Made by a program: the position numbers and the translations under genes. From Bacillota bacterium (GTDB lineage Bacteria > Bacillota > Clostridia > Saccharofermentanales > Saccharofermentanaceae), in NCBI GenBank assembly GCA_023397475.1, contig JAEWUD010000012.1, positions 62,001-126,000 of the forward strand: a DNA stretch of 64,000 nt, written 5' to 3'. Below the pieces are notes generated by a model. The model saw only the letters and a list, made by a program, of their open reading frames with translations, searched no databases and was not told where the DNA came from. The first letter of the stretch is position 1. Each line of letters begins with the position of its first letter. Shown piece by piece: positions 8,872-17,266 of the stretch.

Positions 8872-9579
8872 ATGCTTACAGTGACGGAGCTCACAAAGAA
8901 ATACAACAAGGTACTGGCCAACGACCACGTCAGCCTTACGCTTAACGCGGGCGAGATCGGAGTACTCTTGGGACCGAACGGTGCAGGTAAATCGACGGCG
9001 ATCAAATCGATCATCGGCCTTCTGCGCTTCTCCGGCTCCGTGAACATCGACGGTCATCCCAATAAGAGCACCGCAGCCAAGAAAGTCCTCGGCTATGTTC
9101 CGGAGATACCGGCTCCTTACGAGCTTCTGACGATTGAAGAACACGCGGAGTTCATCATTCGCGCCTATAAACTGGATTCCTCTGCTCATGAATATGCAGA
9201 AGAGTTGATGAAGCGACTGGAGATTTATGATATTCGAACGAAGCTGGGCAAGGAGCTCTCGAAAGGTATGCAACAGAAGGTCAGCCTTCTTTGCGCTTTG
9301 TTGCCGCGCCCGAAAATGATCCTTCTCGACGAACCGCTCGTAGGTCTTGATCCGCATGCGATCAAGGAGCTCAAGATCATCCTTTCTGAGCTTCGAGACC
9401 AGGGCGCAGCTATTCTCGTGTCAACACATATGATCGAGAGTGTCGAGGGATTATGGGATCAGGCCTTCATTATGGTCAAGGGTAAGATCGTCGCCATGCG
9501 GAGCCGTGAAGAGGAGCAGGCGAACGGCGGACAGAGCCTTGCGGATCTCTTCTTCCAAATCACGGAGGGAAACGCATGA
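8872..9579 (+). CDS. ABC transporter ATP-binding protein
   Basis: 235 aa. Walker A is G-P-N-G-A-G-K-S-T (about residue 36), the signature is L-S-K-G-M-Q-Q-K, and Walker B is M-I-L-L-D-E-P, with a switch His in S-T-H-M. The ATG at 8872 with GGAGGTG six bases before it is preferred to the in-frame 8788 start. The G-M-Q-Q-K signature variant is typical of ABC-2 type exporters. The stop overlaps the membrane partner at 9576 by ATGA. Substrate unknown. Confidence 0.9.
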   Translation: MLTVTELTKKYNKVLANDHVSLTLNAGEIGVLLGPNGAGKSTAIKSIIGLLRFSGSVNIDGHPNKSTAAKKVLGYVPEIPAPYELLTIEEHAEFIIRAYKLDSSAHEYAEELMKRLEIYDIRTKLGKELSKGMQQKVSLLCALLPRPKMILLDEPLVGLDPHAIKELKIILSELRDQGAAILVSTHMIESVEGLWDQAFIMVKGKIVAMRSREEEQANGGQSLADLFFQITEGNA

Positions 9580-11186
9580 GGAGTATCTTCTATCTTCTTC
9601 GTACAATCCTCAAGAATATGTTGCGACAGATGCTTCGCAAGCCGGCGCAATTGATCGCCTATCTGATTTTCGGTGGATTGATGGTGTTCTCCGCGTTGAA
9701 CAGCGGCGGAGAACGTGGAGAAGGCGGGCAGGCGATGCTGGCCGCTGCCGCACCGTATTTCTTCGCCATAGTCTTTGCCCTCTTCCTGTTCATATCTTTC
9801 TTAACGATAAATAAGGGTCTGAAGCAGGGATCGACATTTTTTTCGATGTCGGATGTAAATTTCATGTTCACTTCGCCGATACGGCCGCAGACGGTTCTGA
9901 TCTACGGTATGATACGGCAACTTGGTTTGAGCCTTCTGATGACCCTGTTCATGTGCTTCCAGATTCCGAATCTTATTAATTTCTTCGGACTCGACGCGAT
10001 GGGAATATTTGCCGTACTTTCCGGCTGGTTTTTCCTTGTGATGTCCGTGCAGGCATCGACACTTTGTATTTACTCGCTGACGGCACCGGTGCCCTCCCGT
10101 CGTTCCGTCGGAAAATATATACTTTATGGCTTGGCCGTTGTTCTGGGGCTCGGATTTATTGCGTTTTTAGCGCTTCAGAAGGGCGATTATACGAAGATCC
10201 CAGAGTTTTTTCAGCTTCCGATTGTTGGGTTTTTCCCATTTGCAGGTTGGCTGATGGGCTATGTAAGATACCTCATCGAAGGAAATGTGCTTCTGGCACT
10301 ACTTCACCTGACACCGGCTTTGCTATTCCCCGCAATAGGATTAGTTCTCGTTCGGAGGACCGAGTCGGATTATTATGAGGACGTATTAAGTATTACAGAG
10401 ATTTCACATGCGACCCGGACGGCGATCAAGGATGGCAAACCGGCATTTACACAAAATCTCGGGGATGTCAAAACAGGTAAGAGCGGTCTTGTCGGCCGCG
10501 GTCGCGGCGCATCGGCGATCTTCTTCCGTCATCTTACGGAACAAAGACGAACCGGCCTGTACCTTGTCGACAAGATGTCGATTCTGGCGGTCGGAGCCGC
10601 TGTTGTGGCAGGATTTATCTTCCGATTCATAATAAACGCCGGTGAGATGGAGCCATTTCTCGCCGAAGTCATCGGGGTTGCGGCGCTCGCGTATCTTCTG
10701 TATTTTACGAGTATCATGGGAAAATTCACGCAGGAATTAACGAAGCCCTTTATTTATATCATCCCCGCATCCAATTTCTCCAAACTCTTCTTCTCGAATT
10801 TGGCAACGGTTGTCAAGGCGGCCATCGAGGGCCTTGTGGCGTTTTCGATATTGGCCGTCATGATCGGATCTGATCCCTGGTATCCGATCTGCGCGACACT
10901 GGTGTATGCGGCGATGTCCCAGATCTATATCAGCATGACGATACTGACCCAGCGAATTCTCGGGGATACGAAGTCCAAGTTTCTCAATGCGATTGTCTAT
11001 CTGGTTTGCGGGGGTATTCTCTTAGCGCCCGGCATCGCTGTTTTCAGCGTCTCTCTGTACTTCCTTCATACGCTGATGCCGGCTCTGATATTCCTTGCGT
11101 ATCTTGCGGCATTTGTCTATGCGACGCTGATTTCTCTTCTGATTCTATTTCTCGGCAGAGGAGTTTTACAAGCCGGAGATGTGTGA
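9576..11186 (+). CDS. ABC exporter membrane subunit (putative ABC exporter family)
   Basis: 536 aa with about ten to twelve hydrophobic segments and no recognisable soluble domain apart from a cytoplasmic loop around residues 270-310. It resembles the large ABC-2-like permeases annotated as putative ABC exporters in Firmicutes. Translation is coupled to the ATPase gene just upstream, forming a two-gene exporter. The gene converges with the FtsX-type permease on the other strand; only a weak hairpin (GCAAGG/CCTTGC near 11200) separates them. Confidence 0.85.
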   Translation: MRSIFYLLRTILKNMLRQMLRKPAQLIAYLIFGGLMVFSALNSGGERGEGGQAMLAAAAPYFFAIVFALFLFISFLTINKGLKQGSTFFSMSDVNFMFTSPIRPQTVLIYGMIRQLGLSLLMTLFMCFQIPNLINFFGLDAMGIFAVLSGWFFLVMSVQASTLCIYSLTAPVPSRRSVGKYILYGLAVVLGLGFIAFLALQKGDYTKIPEFFQLPIVGFFPFAGWLMGYVRYLIEGNVLLALLHLTPALLFPAIGLVLVRRTESDYYEDVLSITEISHATRTAIKDGKPAFTQNLGDVKTGKSGLVGRGRGASAIFFRHLTEQRRTGLYLVDKMSILAVGAAVVAGFIFRFIINAGEMEPFLAEVIGVAALAYLLYFTSIMGKFTQELTKPFIYIIPASNFSKLFFSNLATVVKAAIEGLVAFSILAVMIGSDPWYPICATLVYAAMSQIYISMTILTQRILGDTKSKFLNAIVYLVCGGILLAPGIAVFSVSLYFLHTLMPALIFLAYLAAFVYATLISLLILFLGRGVLQAGDV

Positions 11187-11219
11187 TACGCAAGGACCCA
11201 AATCCCTTGCTATGCACTG

Positions 11220-13886
11220 TTACTCCTCATCGCTTTTCAGTGCGTCGATGATATTTTCGCGATGAATTTGTGCGATGGAGAAGGACATTGTCGCGAATAT
11301 GAGGACAAAGATCATGACAACGACAATGACGTACTGTACGACGGGGATGCGAAAAGAGAACAGGTTATTGTATGACTGTAAATAGAATAGCAGCAGATCC
11401 AGACCGATACTGATCGGGATGCCGAAGATAAGTACTCGAAGTCCGACAAAAATGCTCTCGAGCCGGATCATGCGATTGAACGACTTTTGCGACATTCCGA
11501 CAGAGCGAAGCATGGCATACTCCTTGCGTCGCAATGTTGTTGTCGTGGTCACGGTGTTAATCAGATTTGCCAAGCAGATCACACTGACCAACGAGATGAA
11601 CCCGAAGGAAAGAAGTTTGGTTATCACAGCAACCTGTTCGTCGCTCTCGCGAGCGGTCGACATATTTATAAGATAAACCTGGCTCGAGGGAATTGTCGTC
11701 AGCATCGTTCGTATATTCTCTTCCACATCTTTGGACCGATCCGTGGCGATATAAATCGAAGGCAGGTATAGGTTTGTCGCCACAGATTCATCCGCATTCT
11801 CTGCCATTCCCTTGTAAAGAGATAGCGGAATGACCATCGTTGGAGAGCCGAAGTATTGATATTCCAGACCGATCGGGCTCTCGTGCGAAATTGCGACAGC
11901 GGTAAACGCCTGTTTCTGATTCTCCGGCAAGTCGGCATAGTCTTCAAAAGTATGCTCATAGTCGTACGTCATTGACATGAACGATATCGGAAGCTTCTCT
12001 CCGGGTGAGATATCAAGAACCTCGCCGGAGATGATTCTCATCTGTTCGTAATCGTATTCTTCCACGAAGTTGATAAAGATCCCGCCCGGATTCAAAGGAT
12101 CAAGGCACAGATTCGGATCAACGCCTTGCGATAGTGCATAGTCATGGAAAGCCTCATCGTTCATGATGTGGAGCATGAGAGATAAGTATTCGAAATCCCA
12201 TGATGAAGTTCGCGCTATCTCGGTAAACCTCTCTTCGGGTAGATAAAGATTAAGATATGTCTGATAGATGAGCGCGGCGCTGTCGACGTCGGGAATGGAG
12301 AGAATCTTCTTCTGAATGTTCTCTTGCTCGGCGTCGGATATCCCGTCGATCATCAGGGAAATGCTGGCATTGTCGCTATAGCCGAAACTATCGAGCATCA
12401 TCTGCTCGTAATCCAGATATGCCGATACCGTGAGAAAGAGAAGCATCCCGATCACAAGCGAGATCGTTGTCGCACGGTAACGAGAGCGGTTGCGATAATA
12501 ACTCTTTGTCGCCAGAACCGCTTCGATGCCAAACGGCTTTGACAGATGCTCCCATATGTGCGGCATCCGGAACTTTCTCTTGGCGGGCATGGATTGGCGG
12601 ACGGCTTCGATCGGACGGATCTTCGCCGCTCGGAATGCCGGCAACAGAGAGGATAACATCAAGGTCGCCATCTCTACGATGCAGATCACCGCAAGCAGCA
12701 GCGGATGAACAAGTAGACGAAGCTTCATCTCGCTCCAATCCCCCGCAGCCAGGAACATCGGTTCCGCAAAGCAAAGTAACGCCGCAACGGTAGCAAGTCC
12801 AGCGCCGACACCGAGAGGAATGCCGACAAACGCTACAAACATTCCTTCGCGAAAAACGTAACTTCGGAGTTGCTTGCTCGTTGCGCCCGCCGTTGCGAGA
12901 AGGCCGAGGTGTCGCGTTCTTTCGGCAACGGAAATCGAAAAGGAATTATAGATCAGGAAGAAGGAGGAGAACAAAACAGTAAGAAGAATGAAAATAACGG
13001 CAGAATAGATGAAGTTCGCAATACCTCCGTAGTTGAACACACCCAACAAATTCAGGTACTCGCCGTTGACATAGAAGGTGCCGTCCTCATAGCCGTAAGT
13101 ATAGGCTATGTCGGTAATCCTCTCATCATAAAGAAAATCGGGATTGTCAATAAAGGAGAAGAGATTAATCGCAAGAGAGGGAGTCGCCGTTCCGGATTCT
13201 GACGGAATTGTGATTCCCCGATACCCGGCAGACCACGATTCCTCTCCGACCGGCGTCTCGATGAATCCAACGACCGTGTATTCTTTCGAGAAGATATAAC
13301 GCAATTCCTCTGGACCGACTGTGATCTGTTGTCCAACTTCGTCATAGTACGTATAAGAAGCGCCATAATATTCATTACTCCAAATGGCGATGCCATTCGC
13401 CATGACCCGTTGACCAAGATCAAGAGACAAACGATCACCGATCGAAAAGGAGAGTCCCGACGTATTGCGAATCTCATCCGGAAGAACGATCTCTCTGTCT
13501 GTAGCCGGAAGCCGGCCTTCGACAAGATCCACACCCATCATACGCAGCGAGTTCGCATCGAACTCCGAAACCATGAGATAAGGTTTCCCCTTGTTGGATG
13601 TTCCCTCCAGATTCGCGAAACCTAATTCGCGGATGATACCGATCTGGCTGGGAGACAGATCCTCCAGAAGCGAAGACAGATCCTTTTCGGGGACATTGTT
13701 GAAACAAACGGTCCATCGGCCGGCATATTCGATCTCATTTGAGATCAACATCTGGAGTAAAGAATAGGCGAGGGTTGTAACCGACGTGAGGAGCATGGTC
13801 GACAACAATGCACCGATCACGGTGACAATCGTCCATTTTCGATACGTCTTCATCGTCTTGAGCGTGAATGACGTGAGTATATTCAT
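11220..13886 (-). CDS. FtsX-type ABC transporter permease (888 aa)
   Basis: Two FtsX domains are visible, each with three to four membrane segments: a first membrane helix at about 17-40, a large outside domain to about 285, membrane block at about 290-445, another helix at about 470, a second outside domain (about 500-735), then the final membrane block (740-880). The loop A-E-R-T-R-H-L-G-L-L-A-T-A-G-A-T and its repeat L-R-R-K-E-Y-A-M-L-R-S-V-G-M are the family coupling signatures. The start overlaps the ATPase stop by ATGA. With that ATPase and the upstream two-component system it forms a self-contained sensing and export module, of the kind used against envelope stress or cell-wall-active peptides; that role is inference. 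Confidence 0.9.
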   Translation of the reverse strand: MNILTSFTLKTMKTYRKWTIVTVIGALLSTMLLTSVTTLAYSLLQMLISNEIEYAGRWTVCFNNVPEKDLSSLLEDLSPSQIGIIRELGFANLEGTSNKGKPYLMVSEFDANSLRMMGVDLVEGRLPATDREIVLPDEIRNTSGLSFSIGDRLSLDLGQRVMANGIAIWSNEYYGASYTYYDEVGQQITVGPEELRYIFSKEYTVVGFIETPVGEESWSAGYRGITIPSESGTATPSLAINLFSFIDNPDFLYDERITDIAYTYGYEDGTFYVNGEYLNLLGVFNYGGIANFIYSAVIFILLTVLFSSFFLIYNSFSISVAERTRHLGLLATAGATSKQLRSYVFREGMFVAFVGIPLGVGAGLATVAALLCFAEPMFLAAGDWSEMKLRLLVHPLLLAVICIVEMATLMLSSLLPAFRAAKIRPIEAVRQSMPAKRKFRMPHIWEHLSKPFGIEAVLATKSYYRNRSRYRATTISLVIGMLLFLTVSAYLDYEQMMLDSFGYSDNASISLMIDGISDAEQENIQKKILSIPDVDSAALIYQTYLNLYLPEERFTEIARTSSWDFEYLSLMLHIMNDEAFHDYALSQGVDPNLCLDPLNPGGIFINFVEEYDYEQMRIISGEVLDISPGEKLPISFMSMTYDYEHTFEDYADLPENQKQAFTAVAISHESPIGLEYQYFGSPTMVIPLSLYKGMAENADESVATNLYLPSIYIATDRSKDVEENIRTMLTTIPSSQVYLINMSTARESDEQVAVITKLLSFGFISLVSVICLANLINTVTTTTTLRRKEYAMLRSVGMSQKSFNRMIRLESIFVGLRVLIFGIPISIGLDLLLFYLQSYNNLFSFRIPVVQYVIVVVMIFVLIFATMSFSIAQIHRENIIDALKSDEE

Positions 13887-14566
13887 GATCGAATGACCTC
13901 GTCACGCAGAATACGACCGTCGGTGAGCGTGATGATCCGATCCGCTTGAAGAGCAATATTCGGATCATGCGTGATCACGATCAGTGTCTGATGAAACTTG
14001 CGATTGGACATCCGAAGAAGCTCCATGATCTGGGCGCTGTTATGACTGTCGAGATTGCCTGTCGGTTCGTCAGCCAGAACAAGCGCCGGATTATTGATCA
14101 AGGCTCTTCCGATCGAAACACGTTGTTGTTGCCCTCCGGATAGTTGATTGGGCAGGTGCTTCGACCGGTCCGAGACATTCAGCGTCACGAGCAGCTCCGA
14201 GAGTCTCGCGGGATCCGGTTTGCGCTCGTCAAGCAGAAGGGGGAGCGTGATATTCTCCTCAACATTCAAGACGGGAATCAGATTATTGAACTGGTACACG
14301 AGTCCGATATGTCGCCTGCGAAAAACGGCCAGAGAAGACTCCTTGAGCGAATACAGATTCGTACCGTCAATAAAGACGGAACCGCCCGATGGCTTGTCCA
14401 CGCCGCCGATCATATGAAGAAGTGTCGATTTGCCCGATCCGGAGGGACCCATGATCGCGACGAAATCGCCCTTCTTCACAGAAAAAGAGACGCCGTCTAA
14501 TGCGACAACCTTCGCGTCGCCCGTTCCGTATTCTTTGCGCAAATCCTCGACACGTAAAATGTCCAT
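13883..14566 (-). CDS. ABC transporter ATP-binding protein (LolD/MacB-type)
   Basis: 227 aa. Walker A G-P-S-G-S-G-K-S-T (about residue 40), signature L-S-G-G-Q-Q-Q-R, Walker B L-V-L-A-D-E-P with T-G-N-L-D, and the switch His in V-I-T-H-D. This is the ATPase type that pairs with FtsX permeases, such as the one overlapping its end. A three-to-four-box direct repeat of GTGAC/GTCAC stands upstream at 14629-14667 and probably controls the pair. Confidence 0.92.
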   Translation of the reverse strand: MDILRVEDLRKEYGTGDAKVVALDGVSFSVKKGDFVAIMGPSGSGKSTLLHMIGGVDKPSGGSVFIDGTNLYSLKESSLAVFRRRHIGLVYQFNNLIPVLNVEENITLPLLLDERKPDPARLSELLVTLNVSDRSKHLPNQLSGGQQQRVSIGRALINNPALVLADEPTGNLDSHNSAQIMELLRMSNRKFHQTLIVITHDPNIALQADRIITLTDGRILRDEVIRS

Positions 14567-14628
14567 CGTATCGCCTTGTATCCTCCGGTATATAGAGATT
14601 GTCTCAATTCATAGCTTAAGGGCTCAAC

Positions 14629-14667
14629 ATGACTTCTTCGTGACTTAATCCGTGACGATTTCGTCAC
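14629..14667 (-). promoter_or_regulatory. Four-box GTGAC/GTCAC operator ahead of the FtsX-type ABC operon
   Basis: Read on the minus strand: GTGAC, then GTCAC 11 bases on, GTCAC 12 further and GTCAT 11 further. It begins directly after the histidine-kinase stop codon and lies about 60 bases before the ABC ATPase start. By hand alignment 30 of 39 bases match the site at 24355, with identical spacing. Direct boxes about 11 bases apart fit an OmpR-family response regulator; the one encoded at 15667 is the obvious candidate (inference). Confidence 0.6.
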
Positions 14668-15663
14668 TTATCCAAAAAATTTGACAATGAATGTAGTCCC
14701 GGCTCCCGGCTGACTCTCGCATTGTATACTTCCACCCTGTGCAGATATAATGCTGCGTGCCATTGAAAGGCCGATGCCAACGCTGTCATCGGAGGAATTC
14801 TTACCACGGTAGAAACGGTCGAAAATATGCGGAAGCTCTGCGGCGTCGATTCCTTCGCCGCTATCGCTGATGGTAATTTGCGTGTACAGAGCATTTCCGG
14901 AGCAGGTAATGCGCAGAACACCTCCAACCGGTGTGTGTTCGACGCAATTCTTCATAACATTGAGAAGCGCTTCCGATGTCCAGTTCGGATCACAGAGAAT
15001 CGTTGTTTCACAGTAACACGTCTCGAGTGTTTGTTTTCGAAGTTCCATCGGAATCATCAAAGGTTGTAGGGATTTCTCCAGGAGATCTTTGAGCGCAATT
15101 CGACGAGGCTTGAAATGCACGGATCCCGCGTCGATGCGGGCCAACTTGAGAAGAGAAGTCACAAGCCACTCGATACGCTCAAGTTGCAACTTGATTCTCT
15201 CGGTAAATTCATGCCGCTTATCCGTCGGAAGATCCGCATCCGTTAATAGATCGGTCATGACGAGCATGGAGGTCAGCGGAGTCTTGAGTTGATGAGAAAT
15301 ATCCGACATCGCGTCAGCCAGCTGTGCTTTCTCCTTGTGGAGCGCGTCTGCCTGCACCCGTAGAGTCGTCGTCGTCTTATAGATCTCACTCTTCAGAATG
15401 GATAATTCGCCTTCGTCATATTCGTCGACCTCAAGTTGATAATTGCCTTCATTGACGGATTTGAGGTAATCGGATAATCGCGCCAGCCTGCGGTAACGAT
15501 ATCGCGCGAAAAGCACCTCGATCAGCAAAATCAAACCGGTCAGTACCAGAAGAAAAACGACCGATGAGGGTGCCAGAAGATACGCGGCTACACAAAGGAG
15601 GAGAGACAACCCAAGAATCAGGAGAATATGTCTTCGGAATTCCTTGTTGCGCCAGAGTCCCAC
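14668..15663 (-). CDS. Two-component sensor histidine kinase
   Basis: 331 aa. Two membrane helices sit close together (about 12-31 and 34-50) with almost no extracellular loop, so the signal is probably sensed in the membrane or through the neighbouring transporter. HisKA box with D-I-S-H-Q-L-K-T-P (phosphorylated His near residue 137), N box N-V-M-K-N-C-V-E-H-T, G1 D-S-G-E-G, F box F-D-R-F-Y-R-G and G2 G-I-G-L-S-M-A are all intact. Starts at GTG directly after the response-regulator stop. Short-loop kinases of this kind often partner FtsX-type ABC transporters, which fits the downstream genes. Confidence 0.92.
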   Translation of the reverse strand: MGLWRNKEFRRHILLILGLSLLLCVAAYLLAPSSVVFLLVLTGLILLIEVLFARYRYRRLARLSDYLKSVNEGNYQLEVDEYDEGELSILKSEIYKTTTTLRVQADALHKEKAQLADAMSDISHQLKTPLTSMLVMTDLLTDADLPTDKRHEFTERIKLQLERIEWLVTSLLKLARIDAGSVHFKPRRIALKDLLEKSLQPLMIPMELRKQTLETCYCETTILCDPNWTSEALLNVMKNCVEHTPVGGVLRITCSGNALYTQITISDSGEGIDAAELPHIFDRFYRGKNSSDDSVGIGLSMARSIISAQGGSIQCESQPGAGTTFIVKFFG

Positions 15664-15666
15664 AGA

Positions 15667-16356
15667 TTACCCCTTCCTGTCGCCGAGACGATATCCGAGG
15701 CCGCGTACGGTGATAATGATCTTCGGATCCGTCGGATCCTCTTCGATCTTCTCGCGTAATCGCTTGATATAAACGGTAAGCGTATTATCGTTGACAAAAT
15801 CTCCGCCGATATCCCAGATTCCCTCAAGGAGCTGGTTGCGTGACAAGATATTGCCCTCGTGACTGATCAAAGTCAACAGTAGACGGTACTCGAGCGCGGT
15901 GAGGAAAACCTCGCTGTCACCTCGGCGAACTTTGCCGGCGTTCATGTTGATCACAAGTTCCCCGATTGTCACGATGCCGGAACTATCGGGGGATCTCTCA
16001 TTCCTTCGCAACACGGTCTTAATTCTCGAGAGAAGTTCGCGAAGGCGGAAAGGCTTGGTGATGTAGTCGTCGGCGCCCATCTCAAGACCCATGACAACGT
16101 TGATCTCGTCGTCACACGCAGTGAGAAAAATCACAGGCATGTCGTCCTTGTCGCGAGCGACGGAACAGACGTCATAACCGCTGCCATCCGGAAGCGACAG
16201 ATCCAATAGAATCAGGTCAAATCGCGTTTCTGACATTTTGCGCAAAGCTTCCGCAACGGTACCCGCGGACACCACATGATAGCCCTCCGCGTTTAACGAG
16301 TACGAGAGACCGATAACGATGGATTTATCGTCTTCAACAAGAAGTATATTTTTCAT
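15667..16356 (-). CDS. OmpR/PhoB-family response regulator
   Basis: About 229 aa from M-K-N-I-L-L-V-E-D-D. The receiver domain has the acidic pair (V-E-D-D), phosphorylatable Asp in L-I-L-L-D-L-S-L-P-D-G and the conserved Lys in Y-I-T-K-P-F. The C-terminus is a winged helix with the T-V-Y-I-K-R-L-R-E-K-I recognition-helix pattern. An upstream in-frame TTG at 16401 is possible but has no ribosome site. The ATG at 16356 also lacks one: a TATAAT box ends 6 bases before it, so the mRNA is probably leaderless. First gene of the regulator-kinase-ATPase-permease cluster. Confidence 0.92.
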   Translation of the reverse strand: MKNILLVEDDKSIVIGLSYSLNAEGYHVVSAGTVAEALRKMSETRFDLILLDLSLPDGSGYDVCSVARDKDDMPVIFLTACDDEINVVMGLEMGADDYITKPFRLRELLSRIKTVLRRNERSPDSSGIVTIGELVINMNAGKVRRGDSEVFLTALEYRLLLTLISHEGNILSRNQLLEGIWDIGGDFVNDNTLTVYIKRLREKIEEDPTDPKIIITVRGLGYRLGDRKG

Positions 16357-16362
16357 AGGCGT

Positions 16363-16392
16363 ATTATAGTACACCCAAGGCAATGAATACAA
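16363..16392 (-). promoter_or_regulatory. Promoter of the two-component operon, implying a leaderless mRNA
   Basis: On the minus strand TTGTAT (16392-16387) and TATAAT (16368-16363) are 18 bases apart. A start site 6-7 bases downstream of the -10 box falls on the A of the ATG at 16356. Confidence 0.6.
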
Positions 16393-16476
16393 GACAAGCA
16401 AATGCGTGTTCCGGGTTTGTCGCAGCCGTTACAACCGTAATACAACAAAAATATATCGAAAAACAATAAAAAACTA

Positions 16477-16505
16477 TTGCAAAACGAATTTCTTGGATGT
16501 AGTAT
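16477..16505 (+). promoter_or_regulatory. Promoter of the DUF2975-XRE-DUF4173 operon
   Basis: TTGCAA (16477) and TAGTAT (16500) are separated by 17 bases, 33 bases before the first gene. Confidence 0.6.
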
Positions 16506-16538
16506 AGGGACAAGAAACACGAAGGGAAGGTTCTATCT

Positions 16539-17006
16539 ATGAAGATTATCGGTCAAGTCAGTCTCGCGTTTGCCGTTCGCCTCTTCAATGATTTCCTCTT
16601 GATTATGAATGTTCTTGTACTTCTTACCATGCCATTTTTTCTGCCCTCGTTCTATGCGACCTTCAACACAATTCTTATGATGTCCGAGACATACGAATTT
16701 CTTCTTCTATTCCTCTATATCGCGGGTACCTTCACGATTCCGGTTCTTCTGTCGGGACACGGAATTCTTCGCTCGTTGGAGAAGAATCTGCCCTTCGATC
16801 CGAAGAACCCCCGTCGTTTCATCGTTCTTGCGATATCCTTTCTACTCCTCTCCGTGATCTTCTTTTTGAAACTATATACTTTTGCGACCATCATGACATT
16901 TCTCGGCGGTTTTCTTTTCCTCCTTCTTACCCTTCTCTCCCTCATCCTCGCAGAGGTTTTTCGACAAGCCTGCAAGATCTGGGAAGAACATCAACTAACC
17001 ATATAG
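16539..17006 (+). CDS. DUF2975-type membrane protein
   Basis: 155 aa with four membrane segments (about 15-37, 55-75, 92-112 and 118-140). A G-H-G-I-L-R-S-L-E-K-N-L-P-F-D-P-K-N-P stretch between helices two and three is the DUF2975 hallmark. It is followed 10 bases later by a small XRE regulator, the same arrangement as the YoaS/YozG pair of Bacillus. The pair is conserved, but its role is not established; a membrane protein that controls or is controlled by the small regulator is likely. Confidence 0.85.
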   Translation: MKIIGQVSLAFAVRLFNDFLLIMNVLVLLTMPFFLPSFYATFNTILMMSETYEFLLLFLYIAGTFTIPVLLSGHGILRSLEKNLPFDPKNPRRFIVLAISFLLLSVIFFLKLYTFATIMTFLGGFLFLLLTLLSLILAEVFRQACKIWEEHQLTI

Positions 17007-17016
17007 GAGGTGTGAT

Positions 17017-17229
17017 ATGGGAATTATCGTTCGACTTGACGTATTGATGGCAAAGCAGAAGATCGGCCTTGCCGAGCTTGCTGACAAGATTGATATCACC
17101 CAGGCGAATCTGTCCGTACTTAAGAATGATCATGCCAAAGCGATTCGATTCTCGACATTGGAAGCACTTTGCCGGGCATTGCAGTGCCAGCCGGGTGACA
17201 TCCTGGAATATATCGAAGACGAGAAATGA
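17017..17229 (+). CDS. Small XRE-family DNA-binding regulator (YozG-like)
   Basis: 70 aa, a single helix-turn-helix domain: L-A-E-L-A-D-K-I-D-I-T-Q-A-N-L-S-V-L-K-N, followed by R-F-S-T-L-E-A-L-C-R-A-L and the G-D-I-L-E-Y end typical of YozG-like Cro proteins. Strong ribosome site AGGAGGTG. Sits between the DUF2975 and DUF4173 genes in one operon and probably regulates it. Confidence 0.9.
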   Translation: MGIIVRLDVLMAKQKIGLAELADKIDITQANLSVLKNDHAKAIRFSTLEALCRALQCQPGDILEYIEDEK

Positions 17230-17266
17230 GATTGATCGCAATATTTGTAAACAAGGAGATCATAAG

